Shown here one piece after another: positions 8,424-18,444 of a stretch of 64,000 nt of DNA. The stretch is from the NCBI RefSeq assembly GCF_002368095.1, contig NZ_AP018227.1:5670901-5734900 (forward strand), given 5' to 3'. The DNA comes from Calothrix parasitica NIES-267 (lineage in GTDB: Bacteria > Cyanobacteriota > Cyanobacteriia > Cyanobacteriales > Nostocaceae). Below the pieces are notes generated by a model, which saw only the letters and a program-made list of their open reading frames with translations, searched no databases and was not told the DNA's origin. Each line of letters opens with the position of its first letter. Position 1 is the first letter of the stretch. A program made the position numbers and the translations under genes.

Positions 8424-9527
8424 GTGGACGCAAAATTATCTCCAAACCAAGGTTTGAACCTTAATGGTATCCGTTTGGTTTCTTTGTTGGGTATAGGGCT
8501 TGGTGCGATCGCACTAGTTCTAGATGGGGTAGCTTCTCGCTCTCCCTGGCAAGGAAGCTCTTTAACCCTACCATTCTTATTATCGGCTGTGATTGCTGCC
8601 GGAATCGGCTTTTGGGCTGTTCCTTGGCTGCAAGCTCTAAAGGCTGGGCAAGTTATTCGTGAAGATGGTCCCCAAGCTCATTTAAAGAAAGCTGGTACCC
8701 CGACGATGGGAGGCATATTCTTTGTTCCTGTAGCAGTAATAATTGCTTGTATTTTATCTAATTTTGCTACTGAGACTATTGCGGTATCCGCTTTGACATT
8801 GAGTTATGGTTTTGTCGGTTGGATTGACGATTGGCAGATTCTTCGCCGCAAGTCTAATAAAGGTATTTCACCTAAAATGAAGCTGGCTTTACAAGTTGGT
8901 TTTGCTATAGCTTTTTGTGGATGGTTATTCGCCAGTCAGCCTGCTAATATTACGAATATTTCTTTTCCTTTGGGCTTTTCTTTGCCTTTAGGATGGTTGC
9001 TATTTTTACCTTTATCTTGTTTCGTAATGGTGGCAGAAAGTAATGCTACTAATTTGACTGACGGTGTTGATGGATTAGCCAGCGGTACAGCTGCGATCGC
9101 ACTATTAGCATTAGCAGCGATTGTATCTCCAACCTCAGTTGGATTAATGGTTTTCTGTGCATCTTTCAGTGGTGCTTGTCTAGGATTTTTAGCTCACAAC
9201 CGCAACCCCGCTCGCGTATTTATGGGAGATACAGGTTCCCTTGCGCTAGGAGGAGGTTTAGCAGCAGTTGGACTTTTGTCTAATACCTTAGTCGCACTAT
9301 TTATCCTCAGCGGAATCTTCTTTGTCGAAACACTTTCAGTAATGGCACAAGTGAGTTACTACAAAGCAACAAAAGGTCCCGACGGAAAAGGTAAGCGCTT
9401 GTTCAAAATGGCACCTTTACACCACCATTTAGAACTTTCTGGTTGGACTGAACTACAGGTAGTTGGTGTGTTTTACGTCATCGCTGCAACACTAGCTTCT
9501 GTAGCTTTTGTTATCACTCAGGTATAG
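8424..9527 (+). CDS. mraY: Phospho-N-acetylmuramoyl-pentapeptide-transferase
   Basis: 367 residues from a GTG at 8424, preceded by AAGGGAAA. A multi-spanning inner-membrane enzyme that makes lipid I from UDP-MurNAc-pentapeptide and undecaprenyl phosphate in peptidoglycan synthesis. Visible hallmarks are GTPTMGG, the DD pair in GWIDDWQ, NLTDGVDGLASG, the catalytic FMGDTGSLALGG and the PLHHHLE motif near the end. About ten hydrophobic segments fit the family. No other mur or dcw genes are next to it, as is usual in cyanobacteria. It is followed by a clear terminator at 9673. Confidence 0.97.
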   Translation: MDAKLSPNQGLNLNGIRLVSLLGIGLGAIALVLDGVASRSPWQGSSLTLPFLLSAVIAAGIGFWAVPWLQALKAGQVIREDGPQAHLKKAGTPTMGGIFFVPVAVIIACILSNFATETIAVSALTLSYGFVGWIDDWQILRRKSNKGISPKMKLALQVGFAIAFCGWLFASQPANITNISFPLGFSLPLGWLLFLPLSCFVMVAESNATNLTDGVDGLASGTAAIALLALAAIVSPTSVGLMVFCASFSGACLGFLAHNRNPARVFMGDTGSLALGGGLAAVGLLSNTLVALFILSGIFFVETLSVMAQVSYYKATKGPDGKGKRLFKMAPLHHHLELSGWTELQVVGVFYVIAATLASVAFVITQV

Positions 9528-9672
9528 ATAGAGCGTTAAGCGAAGGTTGAAGGTTGAAGGTTGAAGGTTTAGTAATCATAGTTTTCAATCTTTGTTAATG
9601 ACCTTAGCCGATTACGTAATGCTGTAAGTGTAATTTTTGATAAAACAGTTGAATAATTGAATAAATAACATT

Positions 9673-9706
9673 AAAACAATCCTTACTGTATGTGAGGATT
9701 GTTTTT
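9673..9706 (+). terminator. Rho-independent terminator of mraY
   Basis: AAAACAATCCTTAC and GTGAGGATTGTTTTT form a near-perfect stem with a TGTAT loop and a T run, 145 bases after the mraY stop. The A-rich left arm also gives a U tract for the opposite strand, so it may serve both directions. Confidence 0.8.
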
Positions 9707-9729
9707 CAGTTTATATGGTTTGAAGAATT

Positions 9730-9764
9730 GGTAATTGGTAATTGGTAATTGGTAATTGGTAATT
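9730..9764. repeat. Five tandem GGTAATT heptamers
   Basis: Perfect array between mraY and psb28. It is followed by a run of (A)ATCCAAA-type units to about 9812. A further run of GAAGGTT heptamers (four copies) lies at 9542-9569. Confidence 0.8.
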
Positions 9765-9811
9765 TCTACTCCCTCTCTAATCCAAAATCCAAAATCCAAA
9801 ATCTAAAATCC

Positions 9812-10147
9812 CTAGCTTTTATCCAATCCTAATTCGTTTTCTTCAGCGTAGCGTTCCATGAAGCGCATAAAACGTTCCCATTCTTCAGCGGATTTCATTA
9901 AATAGATTGCTTCTAAAGCTTCAGCCTTACCGTTAATAAACTTTCCTTTAACTTCGCGAGTGACAATTTCACCTTCTTCGTCAACCATGTACATTCCAGT
10001 AATTTCATCCGTACTTTCTTCATCCAAAGCTTTCGGATTTGTAAAAATGAATGTAGCAGTACCGCTATCTCCACTACGAGAACGTGTTAAGCGTACTTCT
10101 GGAATTACTTCTTCGTTGACACCTCTTGAAAATTGTATTTTGGCCAT
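9812..10147 (-). CDS. psb28: Photosystem II assembly factor Psb28
   Basis: 111 residues. [51 protein letters not shown] and the C-terminal helix [18 protein letters not shown] are typical Psb28 features. The protein binds CP47-containing photosystem II assembly intermediates on the cytoplasmic side and is not part of the mature complex. Length and start match the family. Heptamer repeats lie on both sides, so it is probably a single-gene transcript. Confidence 0.96.
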   Translation of the reverse strand: MAKIQFSRGVNEEVIPEVRLTRSRSGDSGTATFIFTNPKALDEESTDEITGMYMVDEEGEIVTREVKGKFINGKAEALEAIYLMKSAEEWERFMRFMERYAEENELGLDKS

Positions 10148-10265
10148 AATACGTATAATTTAAACTTCGATGATGATGGATGGTTAAACCATAATTGTCT
10201 CATCATTTAGAACCAATTTGTAATATCAAGTTAAAAAATATTGGGATAAATTAGGTTGGGATTAG

Positions 10266-10370
10266 GGAGTAGCGAGGAGCAAGTAGCAAGTAGCAAGTAG
10301 CAAGTAGCAAGTAGCGAGTAGGGAGCAGCAAGTAGCAAGTAGCAAGTAGCAAGTAGCAAGTAGGGAGCAG
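10266..10370. repeat. AAGTAGC heptamer array with interruptions
   Basis: About a dozen AAGTAGC units, broken once by GAGTAGGGAGCAGC. The spacer 10148-10485 holds no gene; (C/A)CTTTAAC and CTTTGAC units follow at 10425-10470. Confidence 0.8.
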
Positions 10371-10485
10371 GGAAAAAGGGTTTGCTAATTAATTCGTTAA
10401 TTAATAAATAAATACAGAATTTAGCACCTTTAACCTTTAACCTTTAACCTTTGACCTTTGACTTTTAACCCTTGCATATAAATTC

Positions 10486-10938
10486 TTATTCTGCTTCGCG
10501 TTCGAGCATTAAAGTTACTGGGCCATCGTTTTCTATTGAAACTTGCATCATTGCTCCAAATTTACCAGTTTCTACTCGTAAACCGCTAGCATGTAGCTTG
10601 TTAAGGAAGCAATCATATAGATTTTCGGCTCTAACCGGAGATGCTGCTTGGTCGAAGGAGGGACGACGACCTCTACGACAGTCACCGTAAAGGGTAAATT
10701 GGCTGATAACTAATAACTCACCACGAATTTCTAATACCGATTTTTGCCAACGGTTATTTTCAGCAGATTCTGGAAACAATCGCAAATCCAAGCATTTACG
10801 TGCCATCCATTCCAATTCTGCTTCGGTATCGGTTTCGGCTATTCCTACAAGTAAATTTAGTCCCGTGCCAATTTTTCCAATAATTTCACCATCAACTATG
10901 ACTTGAGATGATTTAACTCTTTGGATAATTACGCGCAT
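10486..10938 (-). CDS. dtd: D-aminoacyl-tRNA deacylase
   Basis: 150 residues from the ATG at 10938 ([13 protein letters not shown]); a longer open frame upstream ([12 protein letters not shown]) comes from repeat-like sequence and was rejected. Dtd cleaves D-amino acids from mischarged tRNA. The motif [17 protein letters not shown] and the cross-subunit GlyPro motif ([10 protein letters not shown]) are intact, as is GLNLLVGI near the start. The length is normal for the family. It shares its strand with the CobW-like gene upstream, from which a palindromic repeat (10999) separates it. Confidence 0.96.
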   Translation of the reverse strand: MRVIIQRVKSSQVIVDGEIIGKIGTGLNLLVGIAETDTEAELEWMARKCLDLRLFPESAENNRWQKSVLEIRGELLVISQFTLYGDCRRGRRPSFDQAASPVRAENLYDCFLNKLHASGLRVETGKFGAMMQVSIENDGPVTLMLEREAE

Positions 10939-10998
10939 GAAATCAGTGAACAGTGAACAGTTAGCAGTTATCAAAAATCTAGGGTGTGTGAAAATGAT

Positions 10999-11028
10999 TG
11001 TAGAGACGCAATATGTTGCGTCTCTACA
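10999..11028. repeat. Palindrome TGTAGAGACGCAA-TATG-TTGCGTCTCTACA
   Basis: Perfect 13-base arms between dtd and the CobW gene. Related palindromes with a GAGACGTAGCA arm are at 37974 and 53954. It may act as a transcript end for the CobW-like gene, but its recurrence marks it as a dispersed repeat. Confidence 0.65.
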
Positions 11029-11066
11029 TTCTATGGAATAACGAAAAATCTTTATCTTATCCTTTG

Positions 11067-12182
11067 TTATTTTCCAAATCCTTTACCTTTGTTAGCAGAA
11101 GGTATAAATACGCAGTTTTCTATCTGCTCTAATAAACCTTCTTCGTCAAGATTTTGACCAATTAACACCAGTTGATTTTTCTTTTCACCTTTCCACTCAT
11201 CATCATCAAGGGTAAAGCGTTTACCACAAAGGTGGAAAATATGTCTTTTGGGGCTTTCATCAAACCACATTATTCCTTTCCCACGAAAAATATTGTCGGG
11301 TAGCTGGTTATCTAAGAAATATTGGAATTTACGAATAGATAACGGTTTGTCGCTCACAAAGGATACCGATCTAAATCCGTCATTCTCTAAATGGTGTGAA
11401 TGATGGTCGTGGTCGTGGTCGTGGTGGTCGTGGTGTTCGTGGTGGTCGTGACCGCATTCTGAATGGTCGTGGTGGTCGTGGTCGTGATTGTGGTCGTGGT
11501 GGTCGTGGTTATGTTCTTCCGCTGCGTCAAAATACTTGTCTGACTCGAACAAACCAACGCTAAGAATTAAAGGTAAAGGAACTTCGGATTTTGTGGTGCG
11601 GAGAATTCTTGCTCCTTCTTTAATATCTCGAACTTTTAGTTCTAAAGCATCTAAATCGGCTTCATCAACTAAATCGGCTTTGTTGAGAACAATTACATCA
11701 CCGTAAGCGATTTGACTAAAAGCAGCTTCGGAGTTGAATAAATCCATGCTGTAATTAGCTGCGTCTACCATCGTTACGATGGAATCTAAACGAGTTAAAT
11801 CTCGTAACTCGGTTCCTAAAAAGGTTAATGCAACGGGTAGGGGGTCTGCTAAACCAGTGGTTTCCACAACCAAATAATCTATATTTTCTTGACGCTCCAT
11901 CACTTTGTAAACCGCATCTACCAAGTCGCTATTGATGGTGCAGCAGATACAGCCGTTATTTAGCTCCACCATGTTATCGTCGGTGGAAACTACCAACTCA
12001 TTATCAATGCCAATTTCGCCAAATTCATTTACCAAAACAGCAGTTTTCAAACCCTGCTGATTAGTCAAGATATGATTGAGTAGAGTAGTCTTACCGCTAC
12101 CAAGGAATCCAGTGATAATTGTGACTGGTAATCCTTTTTTCGTTGCTTCCATTGCTTGGTCTGAAGTTGCTGTTGATTGCAT
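11067..12182 (-). CDS. CobW/COG0523 GTPase with a long His/Asp metal-binding loop
   Basis: 371 residues. [15 protein letters not shown] is Walker A, NGCICC the CxCC metal motif, VETTGLADP the Walker B/switch region and LNKADL the guanine motif. Between the GTPase core and the C-terminal domain, residues about 225-272 are mostly His and Asp ([21 protein letters not shown]), a zinc or cobalt store or sensor. The family delivers metals to target proteins; with this loop a zinc chaperone is the better guess, though a cobalt role in B12 synthesis is possible. It is divergent from cysS, whose product is a zinc enzyme. The 280-base spacer between them has inverted repeats (12249-12314). Confidence 0.93.
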   Translation of the reverse strand: MQSTATSDQAMEATKKGLPVTIITGFLGSGKTTLLNHILTNQQGLKTAVLVNEFGEIGIDNELVVSTDDNMVELNNGCICCTINSDLVDAVYKVMERQENIDYLVVETTGLADPLPVALTFLGTELRDLTRLDSIVTMVDAANYSMDLFNSEAAFSQIAYGDVIVLNKADLVDEADLDALELKVRDIKEGARILRTTKSEVPLPLILSVGLFESDKYFDAAEEHNHDHHDHNHDHDHHDHSECGHDHHEHHDHHDHDHDHHSHHLENDGFRSVSFVSDKPLSIRKFQYFLDNQLPDNIFRGKGIMWFDESPKRHIFHLCGKRFTLDDDEWKGEKKNQLVLIGQNLDEEGLLEQIENCVFIPSANKGKGFGK

Positions 12183-12248
12183 GACGAGAACAGTAAATTA
12201 ACTAGAATTGGAAAAGAATAAAAAATAATAATGTAGCGTAGGTCTTAA

Positions 12249-12314
12249 CGCAATACTGCTTTACCCTATTATTGCGTAATTCACATCTCTATCTTCTGTA
12301 TTGACAATAGAGAT
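12249..12314. promoter_or_regulatory. Two inverted repeats in the CobW-cysS divergent spacer
   Basis: CGCAATA-N14-TATTGCG (12249-12276) and ATCTCTAT-N14-ATAGAGAT (12285-12314). They could be operators or hairpins in the leader of either gene. They do not match the cyanobacterial Zur box as I know it. Confidence 0.3.
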
Positions 12315-12462
12315 ATAAAGATAAAGGTTTTTGCATGACTATCCTGCATCGAATATTGACTTAATTTAGATGCAGAGATTTTTGATCTGATTAAAACTGA
12401 AAGCTCGAAACCATCTATAATCTAATCCAAAATCTAAAATCTAAAATCCAAAATTTTTGCTC

Positions 12463-13920
12463 ATGACCCTAACAGTTTACAACAGTCTTACTCGTCGCCA
12501 AGAACCCTTTAAAACAGTAGAACCGCAGAAAGTTAAGATGTATTACTGCGGGGTGACGGTTTATGATTACTGCCATTTGGGTCATGCTAGAGCTTGCATT
12601 GTTTGGGACGTAGTAAGGCGCTATTTACAATTTAGCGGTTATCAAGTCCGTTACGTGCAGAATTTCACTGATGTTGACGATAAAATTTTGCAGCGAGCTA
12701 GAAAAGAAGGTTCGTCAATGGAAGCTGTAGCCGAAAAATATATCAAAGCTTATTTTGACGATATGAGTCGGTTAAATGTCAAAGAAGCCGACGAATACCC
12801 TCGCGCTACACAAACGATGGATGGGATTAAGCGGTTAATTCACGAGTTGGAAAATAAAGAATATGCTTATCCGTCGAGCGGAGATGTTTATTATTCGGTA
12901 CAGAAATTTGATGAATATGGCAAGCTTTCGGGACGTAAATTAGAGGATATGCAGGCTGGTGCTAGCGAACGAGTAAATATAGAAGACCCAGAATATCAAA
13001 AGAAAAGATATCAGTTTGATTTTGCTTTGTGGAAAGCAGCAAAACCAGAAGAACCAGCTTGGGAATCACCTTGGGGAAAAGGTCGTCCGGGATGGCACAT
13101 TGAATGTTCTGCAATGGTTCGGGAGCGTCTGGGAGAAACCATTGATATTCATGCAGGTGGAGCCGATTTAATTTTTCCCCACCATGAAAACGAAATTGCT
13201 CAATCGGAAGCTGTTACGGGTAAACCGTTGTCTAATTATTGGATGCACAACGGAATGGTGAAAGTTGACGGTGAAAAAATGTCCAAATCTTTGGGTAATT
13301 TTATTACTATTCGTCAACTACTTGATAAAGGTGTAGAGCCAATGGCTGTCCGGTTATTTGTACTTACAGCACAGTATCGCAAACCAATTGACTTTACAGA
13401 TGAAGCCATTCAAGCAGCTACTAATGGTTGGAATACTATTAAAGAAGGTTTGCTTTTTTGTCATAAATATGGCAAGAAATTAAATTGGGAAATAATTGAT
13501 AAAAATCAAATTCAAAATTCTTATACTCAGCGTTTTAAAGAAGCTGTAGATAACGATTTTAATTTTTCTAGCGGATTGAGCGTACTGTTTGAATTAGCCA
13601 AAGAACTTGGCAAGGAAGGAAATATTTTAGTACATCAAGGTAAAACAGAAACCGCTTCCGAAAAATTACAAGAAATGTGGCAAACATTAGTTACATTAGC
13701 TGATGTACTCGGATTAGAATCTCAACTAGAATCGCAAGAGAAAGCAGCAACAGATGATGATTTGAGCGACGAACAAATAGAAGAATTAATTCAAAAAAGA
13801 CAAGAAGCCAGAAAAACCAAAAACTTCGCCGAATCCGACCGCATCCGCGACGAATTACAAGCCCAAGGAATTGCCTTAATTGATAGTAAAGAAGGCACGA
13901 AATGGCATAGAAATCAGTGA
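12463..13920 (+). CDS. cysS: Cysteinyl-tRNA synthetase
   Basis: 485 residues from the ATG at 12463 (MTLTVYNSLTRRQEPF). A TTG two codons earlier is less likely. YYCGVTVYDYCHLGHAR holds the first zinc Cys and the HIGH-type motif, HIECSAM and FPHHENE the other zinc ligands, and GEKMSKSLGNF the KMSKS loop. The C-terminal anticodon region ends in ARKTKNFAESDRIRDEL, the usual tail motif. It charges tRNA-Cys. The upstream bases are (A)ATCTAAA repeat units running almost to the start, so the ribosome binding site is poor. Confidence 0.97.
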   Translation: MTLTVYNSLTRRQEPFKTVEPQKVKMYYCGVTVYDYCHLGHARACIVWDVVRRYLQFSGYQVRYVQNFTDVDDKILQRARKEGSSMEAVAEKYIKAYFDDMSRLNVKEADEYPRATQTMDGIKRLIHELENKEYAYPSSGDVYYSVQKFDEYGKLSGRKLEDMQAGASERVNIEDPEYQKKRYQFDFALWKAAKPEEPAWESPWGKGRPGWHIECSAMVRERLGETIDIHAGGADLIFPHHENEIAQSEAVTGKPLSNYWMHNGMVKVDGEKMSKSLGNFITIRQLLDKGVEPMAVRLFVLTAQYRKPIDFTDEAIQAATNGWNTIKEGLLFCHKYGKKLNWEIIDKNQIQNSYTQRFKEAVDNDFNFSSGLSVLFELAKELGKEGNILVHQGKTETASEKLQEMWQTLVTLADVLGLESQLESQEKAATDDDLSDEQIEELIQKRQEARKTKNFAESDRIRDELQAQGIALIDSKEGTKWHRNQ

Positions 13921-14110
13921 GCAGTTAACAGTTATCAGTGAACAGTTAGGAGTTATGAGTAGTAAGTAATAAGTAATGAGTAATGAGTATGAGACTTTCC
14001 CTCACTCTTTTCTACCCCCCTCTTCCCCTCTCTCCTTGTCTCACTCTCTCCCTCTCTCACTCTTCTCCCCATCACTAATTACGAATTACGAATTACGAAT
14101 TATACTCACC

Positions 14111-15190
14111 ATGCTTGAAAAGCGTAAATCTTTTAGTTTGTCCGATATTCTGCTGGTTATTGCTGGATTTTTTCTGGTGATTTTATTATGGCAATTACGA
14201 AGTTTGTTATTAACTTTGATGATTGCTACGGTGCTTGCAGCTACTATTACACCTTTTGTTGATGCGCTGGAAAAATTGCGTTTTCCCCGTTGGTTGGGGG
14301 TAATTATGTTTTATCTGGGTTTGATTGGACTACTTATTGGAGTAGGTTTGTTAATTGGTCCTTCTGTTTCCGAACAAATCCAGCGCTTAGCCCGTAGATT
14401 TCCAGTTTATTTGGATAATTTGACTGTATCTTTTGAAGATTTAGCTACGCGGGTGGGAATTACCCAGATAGAAACCATAGAACAAATTTTTGATATTCAA
14501 GGGTTAACTAATGGGTTATTTCGGTCCAGTCAAAAGCTGGTTTTACGCTCTTTTGGGGTAACTTTTGGTATTCTTGGTGCTGCTATTAATCTAATTTTAG
14601 CTGTGGTAATTTCTGGCTATATGGCCGCTGGAAGTAAAAGTTTAATTAAGGGTTTGATAAGCTTGTTTCCACAACCGTGGGATGAACGTCTTGAAGCACA
14701 AGTTTTACCAATTTCTCGACGAATGGGGGGATACGTTCAAGGAAGGGTTTTAGTTTCTTTAATTTTAGGTATTGTTATTACTCTAGCTTTAAGAGTTTTA
14801 GGACTTTCCGAATTTGCTTTGGCATTAGGTACCATTGCAGCATTTACTAATTTTATCCCCTTTGTTGGGCCTGTTTTAGGAGCAATTCCGGCTTTGATTG
14901 TCGCTATTCCCCTAGGAGGATTAACTTTTGTATGGGTATTATTATTATTCGTAATTATTCAAAATCTTGAAACCTACGTACTAGACCCTTTATTAGTCGG
15001 TAACACCGTAAGAGTTCATCCCTTCTATCAACTTCTAGCAGTATTGGGAGGAACCCAAGTTTTAGGAATTATCGGAGCCGTAATTGTCCCACCTTGGGTA
15101 GCAGGAATAACAGTTCTGATAGAAAATCTGTATCTCCGTCCAAAGCAATTAAAAGAAAAAGCAATCGGAACAGTTCTCAGCGAACAGTAA
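14111..15190 (+). CDS. AI-2E family transporter (PF01594-type permease)
   Basis: 359 residues from the ATG at 14111 (MLEKRKSFSLSDI). An open frame to 13976 exists but translates a CTCTC/ACGAATT repeat tract and was rejected. The protein has about eight hydrophobic segments, with the family's N-terminal pair, a soluble linker (EQIQRLARRFPVYLDNL), then GGYVQGRVLVSLILG and FIPFVGPVLGAIPA, and VRVHPFYQLLAVLGG near the end. The family includes TqsA/YdiK-like permeases and Na+/H+ antiporters, so the substrate is open. Upstream is cysS, 190 bases away. Confidence 0.9.
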   Translation: MLEKRKSFSLSDILLVIAGFFLVILLWQLRSLLLTLMIATVLAATITPFVDALEKLRFPRWLGVIMFYLGLIGLLIGVGLLIGPSVSEQIQRLARRFPVYLDNLTVSFEDLATRVGITQIETIEQIFDIQGLTNGLFRSSQKLVLRSFGVTFGILGAAINLILAVVISGYMAAGSKSLIKGLISLFPQPWDERLEAQVLPISRRMGGYVQGRVLVSLILGIVITLALRVLGLSEFALALGTIAAFTNFIPFVGPVLGAIPALIVAIPLGGLTFVWVLLLFVIIQNLETYVLDPLLVGNTVRVHPFYQLLAVLGGTQVLGIIGAVIVPPWVAGITVLIENLYLRPKQLKEKAIGTVLSEQ

Positions 15191-15194
15191 TTAA

Positions 15195-15243
15195 GGTTAA
15201 AGGTTAAAGGTTAAAGGTTAAAGGTTAAAGGTTAAAGGTTAAA
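15195..15243. repeat. Seven tandem GGTTAAA heptamers
   Basis: Perfect array just after the permease stop. Degenerate units continue to about 15255. The spacer to tldD (15191-15412) shows nothing else. Confidence 0.8.
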
Positions 15244-15412
15244 AGTCAAAGGTTCAATTCTCCTTGTCTCCTTGTCTTCCCAATTCCCAATCCCCAAATA
15301 ATTATAATTTCTTCAAAAAAAGAAAAAACTTAACAAATCATAGCTGCAAAAGTTGACGTTTTGTAGTAAATAATATAATCTCCCCCTCTTCATCACACTT
15401 AACTTTTGTAGT

Positions 15413-16849
15413 ATGTGGTCTGAACTAAAAAAAGCAATTAATAGTATAAATGTTCCTGCTAACTGGATTGGTATTAGGGTAGTAAAGGAAACGTCTTCAA
15501 ATAATTTTTTCCGGGATGGTTTACCCCAAAGCAATGGCAAGTATTCTACTGTCGGAGCAATGCTGGAGGTTTTGGTTAATGGCTGTTTGGGTTATGGGGC
15601 TACTAATTCTTTGGAGTTAGACTCGCTTCAAGCTGCGGCTGATACAGCGTATAAACAAGCACTGGCAGCGTCTGAATGGTGGATACACCCATTTGAAAAG
15701 ATGAGCGAACGTCCTGCTGTTGTGGGTGAATATATTTCTCCTTCTGTTGACAATTTAAAAGATTTGAATCCCCGTGAAGTGAATGATTTACTTGTACGGG
15801 TCTGTAAAACTTTGAAAGTTGACGACAAGATTGTTCAGACTACAGCTAGCTCTACAACTACTGACAAAGAAACTTGGTTTGTTAGCAGTAATGGTTCGGA
15901 AATTTATCAAAAGTTCTTGCTGTTTACTACTCATTTCGGAGCTACTGCTCAAGATGGTTTGATTGTTCAGCAGCGGACTAATAATGGTTGGTCTGCTCAT
16001 TGCTATCAAGGAGTATTGGATTTAAAGGAAGAGGGTTTATGGTATCGGGTACAGCAAATTGGTGAACAAGCGGTAGAGCTTTTGACGGCTGAAGATTGTC
16101 CGGATACTCGCACTAATTTGGTGTTAGCTCCCGACCAAATGATGCTGCAAATTCATGAAAGTGTAGGACATCCTCTCGAAATTGACCGGATTTTAGGGGA
16201 CGAGCGAAACTATGCAGGTGGTAGTTTTGTGAAGACAGATGATTTTGGTCAGTTGGGATACGGTTCCTCTGCGATGAATATTACTTTTGACCCGACTGTT
16301 AAAGGTGAATTTGCTAGCTATGGTTTTGATGATACTGGTGCTGTAGCAACGAGAGAATATGTAATTAAGGAAGGTGTATTGCAGCGAGGGTTAGGAAGTC
16401 TGGAAAGTCAAGCTAGGAGCGGTGTGAATGGTGTTGCTTGTGCCCGCGCTTGCTCTTGGAACAGACCCCCAATCGACCGGATGGCAAATTTGAATTTGGA
16501 ACCTGGTGAAGCTAGTTTTGAAGAAATTATCGGTGGAATAGAAAGCGGTGTTTATATGGAGTCCAACCGCTCTTGGTCAATTGATGACCGTCGATATAAA
16601 TTTCAATTTGGCTGCGAGTACGGTAAATTGATTGAAAATGGTAAGCTCACAAAAACTCTTCGTAATCCCAATTATCGAGCTACTACCCCGGAATTTTGGC
16701 AAAGTTTAACCAAAGTTGGGAATAAATCTACTTGGCAGATGTATGGTACTGCTTACTGCGGTAAAGGAGAACCAAACCAAGCAATTTCCGTAGGACATGC
16801 TTCTCCCGTTTGTTTATTTCAAAACGTCGAAGTTTTTGGAGGAGGATGA
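15413..16849 (+). CDS. tldD: TldD-type metallopeptidase (TldD/PmbA family)
   Basis: 478 residues. The zinc motif HExxxH is present as HESVGHPLEIDRILGDE, and a C-terminal Cys-containing element (YCGKGEPNQAISVGHASP) fits the third ligand region of TldD. The N-terminal part is the partner-binding PmbA/TldD domain. With TldE it forms a heterodimeric protease that degrades or trims unfolded and modified peptides; in E. coli it also processes CcdA and microcin B17. The partner tldE follows on the same strand after 227 bases of repeats, so they may be separate transcripts. Confidence 0.93.
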   Translation: MWSELKKAINSINVPANWIGIRVVKETSSNNFFRDGLPQSNGKYSTVGAMLEVLVNGCLGYGATNSLELDSLQAAADTAYKQALAASEWWIHPFEKMSERPAVVGEYISPSVDNLKDLNPREVNDLLVRVCKTLKVDDKIVQTTASSTTTDKETWFVSSNGSEIYQKFLLFTTHFGATAQDGLIVQQRTNNGWSAHCYQGVLDLKEEGLWYRVQQIGEQAVELLTAEDCPDTRTNLVLAPDQMMLQIHESVGHPLEIDRILGDERNYAGGSFVKTDDFGQLGYGSSAMNITFDPTVKGEFASYGFDDTGAVATREYVIKEGVLQRGLGSLESQARSGVNGVACARACSWNRPPIDRMANLNLEPGEASFEEIIGGIESGVYMESNRSWSIDDRRYKFQFGCEYGKLIENGKLTKTLRNPNYRATTPEFWQSLTKVGNKSTWQMYGTAYCGKGEPNQAISVGHASPVCLFQNVEVFGGG

Positions 16850-16853
16850 GTAT

Positions 16854-16892
16854 AATTCGTAATTCGTAATTCGTAATTCGTAATTCGTAATT
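16854..16892. repeat. AATTCGT heptamer array, with other repeats up to 17065
   Basis: About 5.5 copies right after tldD, then GGGGAGAT units, TTACCAA units and a 26-base dispersed repeat (17040-17065) whose complement recurs at 21682-21707. No gene lies in 16850-17076. Confidence 0.75.
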
Positions 16893-17076
16893 GGGGAGAT
16901 GGGGAGATGGGGAGAGGGGGAGAGGGGGAGACAAGGGGAAAAAATTATTTCTAACTCTTAACTCCTAACTGTTTCCAATTACCAATTACCAATTACCGAT
17001 TCCCAATTCCCGATTCCCAATTACCAATCCAAAATCAAAGCATCCGTTGTCAAAATCCAAAATCCATTACACGTTC

Positions 17077-18423
17077 ATGAAAAACGAAGAAATATCTGCT
17101 TTAGAAGCTAGTTTTAATCGATTGTTGGAATATTTTTCAAATGAGAAGAAGTCGGGGGAAGAATTTAGTTTTAAATTGAATAGAGAACGCAGCCAATTTA
17201 CTAGGTTTAATCGCGCGAAGGTACGACAAACTGGTATCGTAACTGATGGCTGGGTTGAATTAACTCTGATGGATAATCAACGTAGTGGTTTTCGGGTTTT
17301 TCCTGTTAGCGGTAATTGGGAAGTTGATTCCAAGCAAGCGTTTAGTTCTTTGCAGGATTTACGAGAGGAATTGCCACTATTACCTGTAGACCCATATCTG
17401 GTTTTACCTTCGGGAGATGAAGCTACTCGCGAAATTCATTCTGGTAATTTGTTGGCTGATGAAGATGTTGCTAAAACGATTTTAGAAGCTGTTACGGAAT
17501 TAGATTTTACTGGTTTTTATGCTGGTGGTATCATCAGTCAAGGTTATGCTGATTCTGGTGGTAAAAAACATTGGTTTAGTACCGAAACTTTTACTTTGGA
17601 CTATTCAATTTTTACCAATTCGGGACAAGCTGTTAAAGGTTTTTATGCCGGAAATAATTGGGAAAATCAAGTTTATATAGATAAAATTTCTCAAGCTAAA
17701 CAACAGTTAGAGTTACTTTCTCGTCCTTCAAAAAAAATACCCCGAGGACATTACAGAACTTATTTTGCTCCTGCTGCGGTTTCGGAGTTACTAACAATGC
17801 TTTCTTGGGGTGGGTTAAGTGAAGCTGATATTCGTCAGGGAAATAGCGCTTTAGCTTTACTTGCAGTTGGAAAAAAGAAACTTTCTCGTAAATTTAGCCT
17901 GCAAGAAAATTTTAAAACTGGTTTAGTTCCTCGTTTTAATCATTGGGGAGAAATTGCTCCTTTGGATTTAGATTTAATTGAAAAAGGTAGTTTGCTAAAT
18001 ACTTTGATTAATTCTCGTAGCGCTGTCGAGTATGACAAAGATACGAATGGTGCTAATAGTTCTGAGTCTTTACGTTGTCCGGAAGTCAGTCGAGGAAGTT
18101 TAGCAACTGATGCAATTTTGTCAACTTTGGGAACTGGGCTATATGTATCAAATTTACATTACTTAAATTGGAGCGATCGCCCTTCTGGAAGAATCACGGG
18201 AATGACTCGTTATGCTTGCTTCTGGGTTGAAAACGGCGAAATTGTCGCTCCAATAGAAGATTTGCGTTTTGATGATAGTTTATACAGATTTTGGGGAGAT
18301 AATTTAATAGATTTTACTGATAAGCATGAATTTATTCCCGAAGTCGGAACTTATGAAAATCGTCATCTTGGAGGTAGTATGGTTCCCGGTATGTTGGTAG
18401 AGGACTTTACTTATACTCTTTAG
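17077..18423 (+). CDS. TldE/PmbA-type subunit of the TldD-TldE protease
   Basis: 448 residues from the ATG at 17077 (MKNEEISALEASF). A TTG at 17047 lies inside a dispersed repeat and was rejected. There is no HExxxH motif, as expected of the TldE subunit. The N-terminal domain contains SQFTRFNRAKVRQTG, typical of PmbA/TldE, and the C-terminal barrel ends with HLGGSMVPGMLVEDFTYTL. It should pair with the TldD encoded just upstream. Its length is in the family range. Confidence 0.88.
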   Translation: MKNEEISALEASFNRLLEYFSNEKKSGEEFSFKLNRERSQFTRFNRAKVRQTGIVTDGWVELTLMDNQRSGFRVFPVSGNWEVDSKQAFSSLQDLREELPLLPVDPYLVLPSGDEATREIHSGNLLADEDVAKTILEAVTELDFTGFYAGGIISQGYADSGGKKHWFSTETFTLDYSIFTNSGQAVKGFYAGNNWENQVYIDKISQAKQQLELLSRPSKKIPRGHYRTYFAPAAVSELLTMLSWGGLSEADIRQGNSALALLAVGKKKLSRKFSLQENFKTGLVPRFNHWGEIAPLDLDLIEKGSLLNTLINSRSAVEYDKDTNGANSSESLRCPEVSRGSLATDAILSTLGTGLYVSNLHYLNWSDRPSGRITGMTRYACFWVENGEIVAPIEDLRFDDSLYRFWGDNLIDFTDKHEFIPEVGTYENRHLGGSMVPGMLVEDFTYTL

Positions 18424-18444
18424 AATAATTTGATTATGAAACTA

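Noticed and set aside
8075-8445. Minus-strand frames with His runs
   Set aside because: Shadows of the GAT tract in the DUF3134 gene.
13976-14110. N-terminal extension of the AI-2E-type permease
   Set aside because: The extension encodes a CTCTC/ACGAATT repeat; the ATG at 14111 gives a normal family start.
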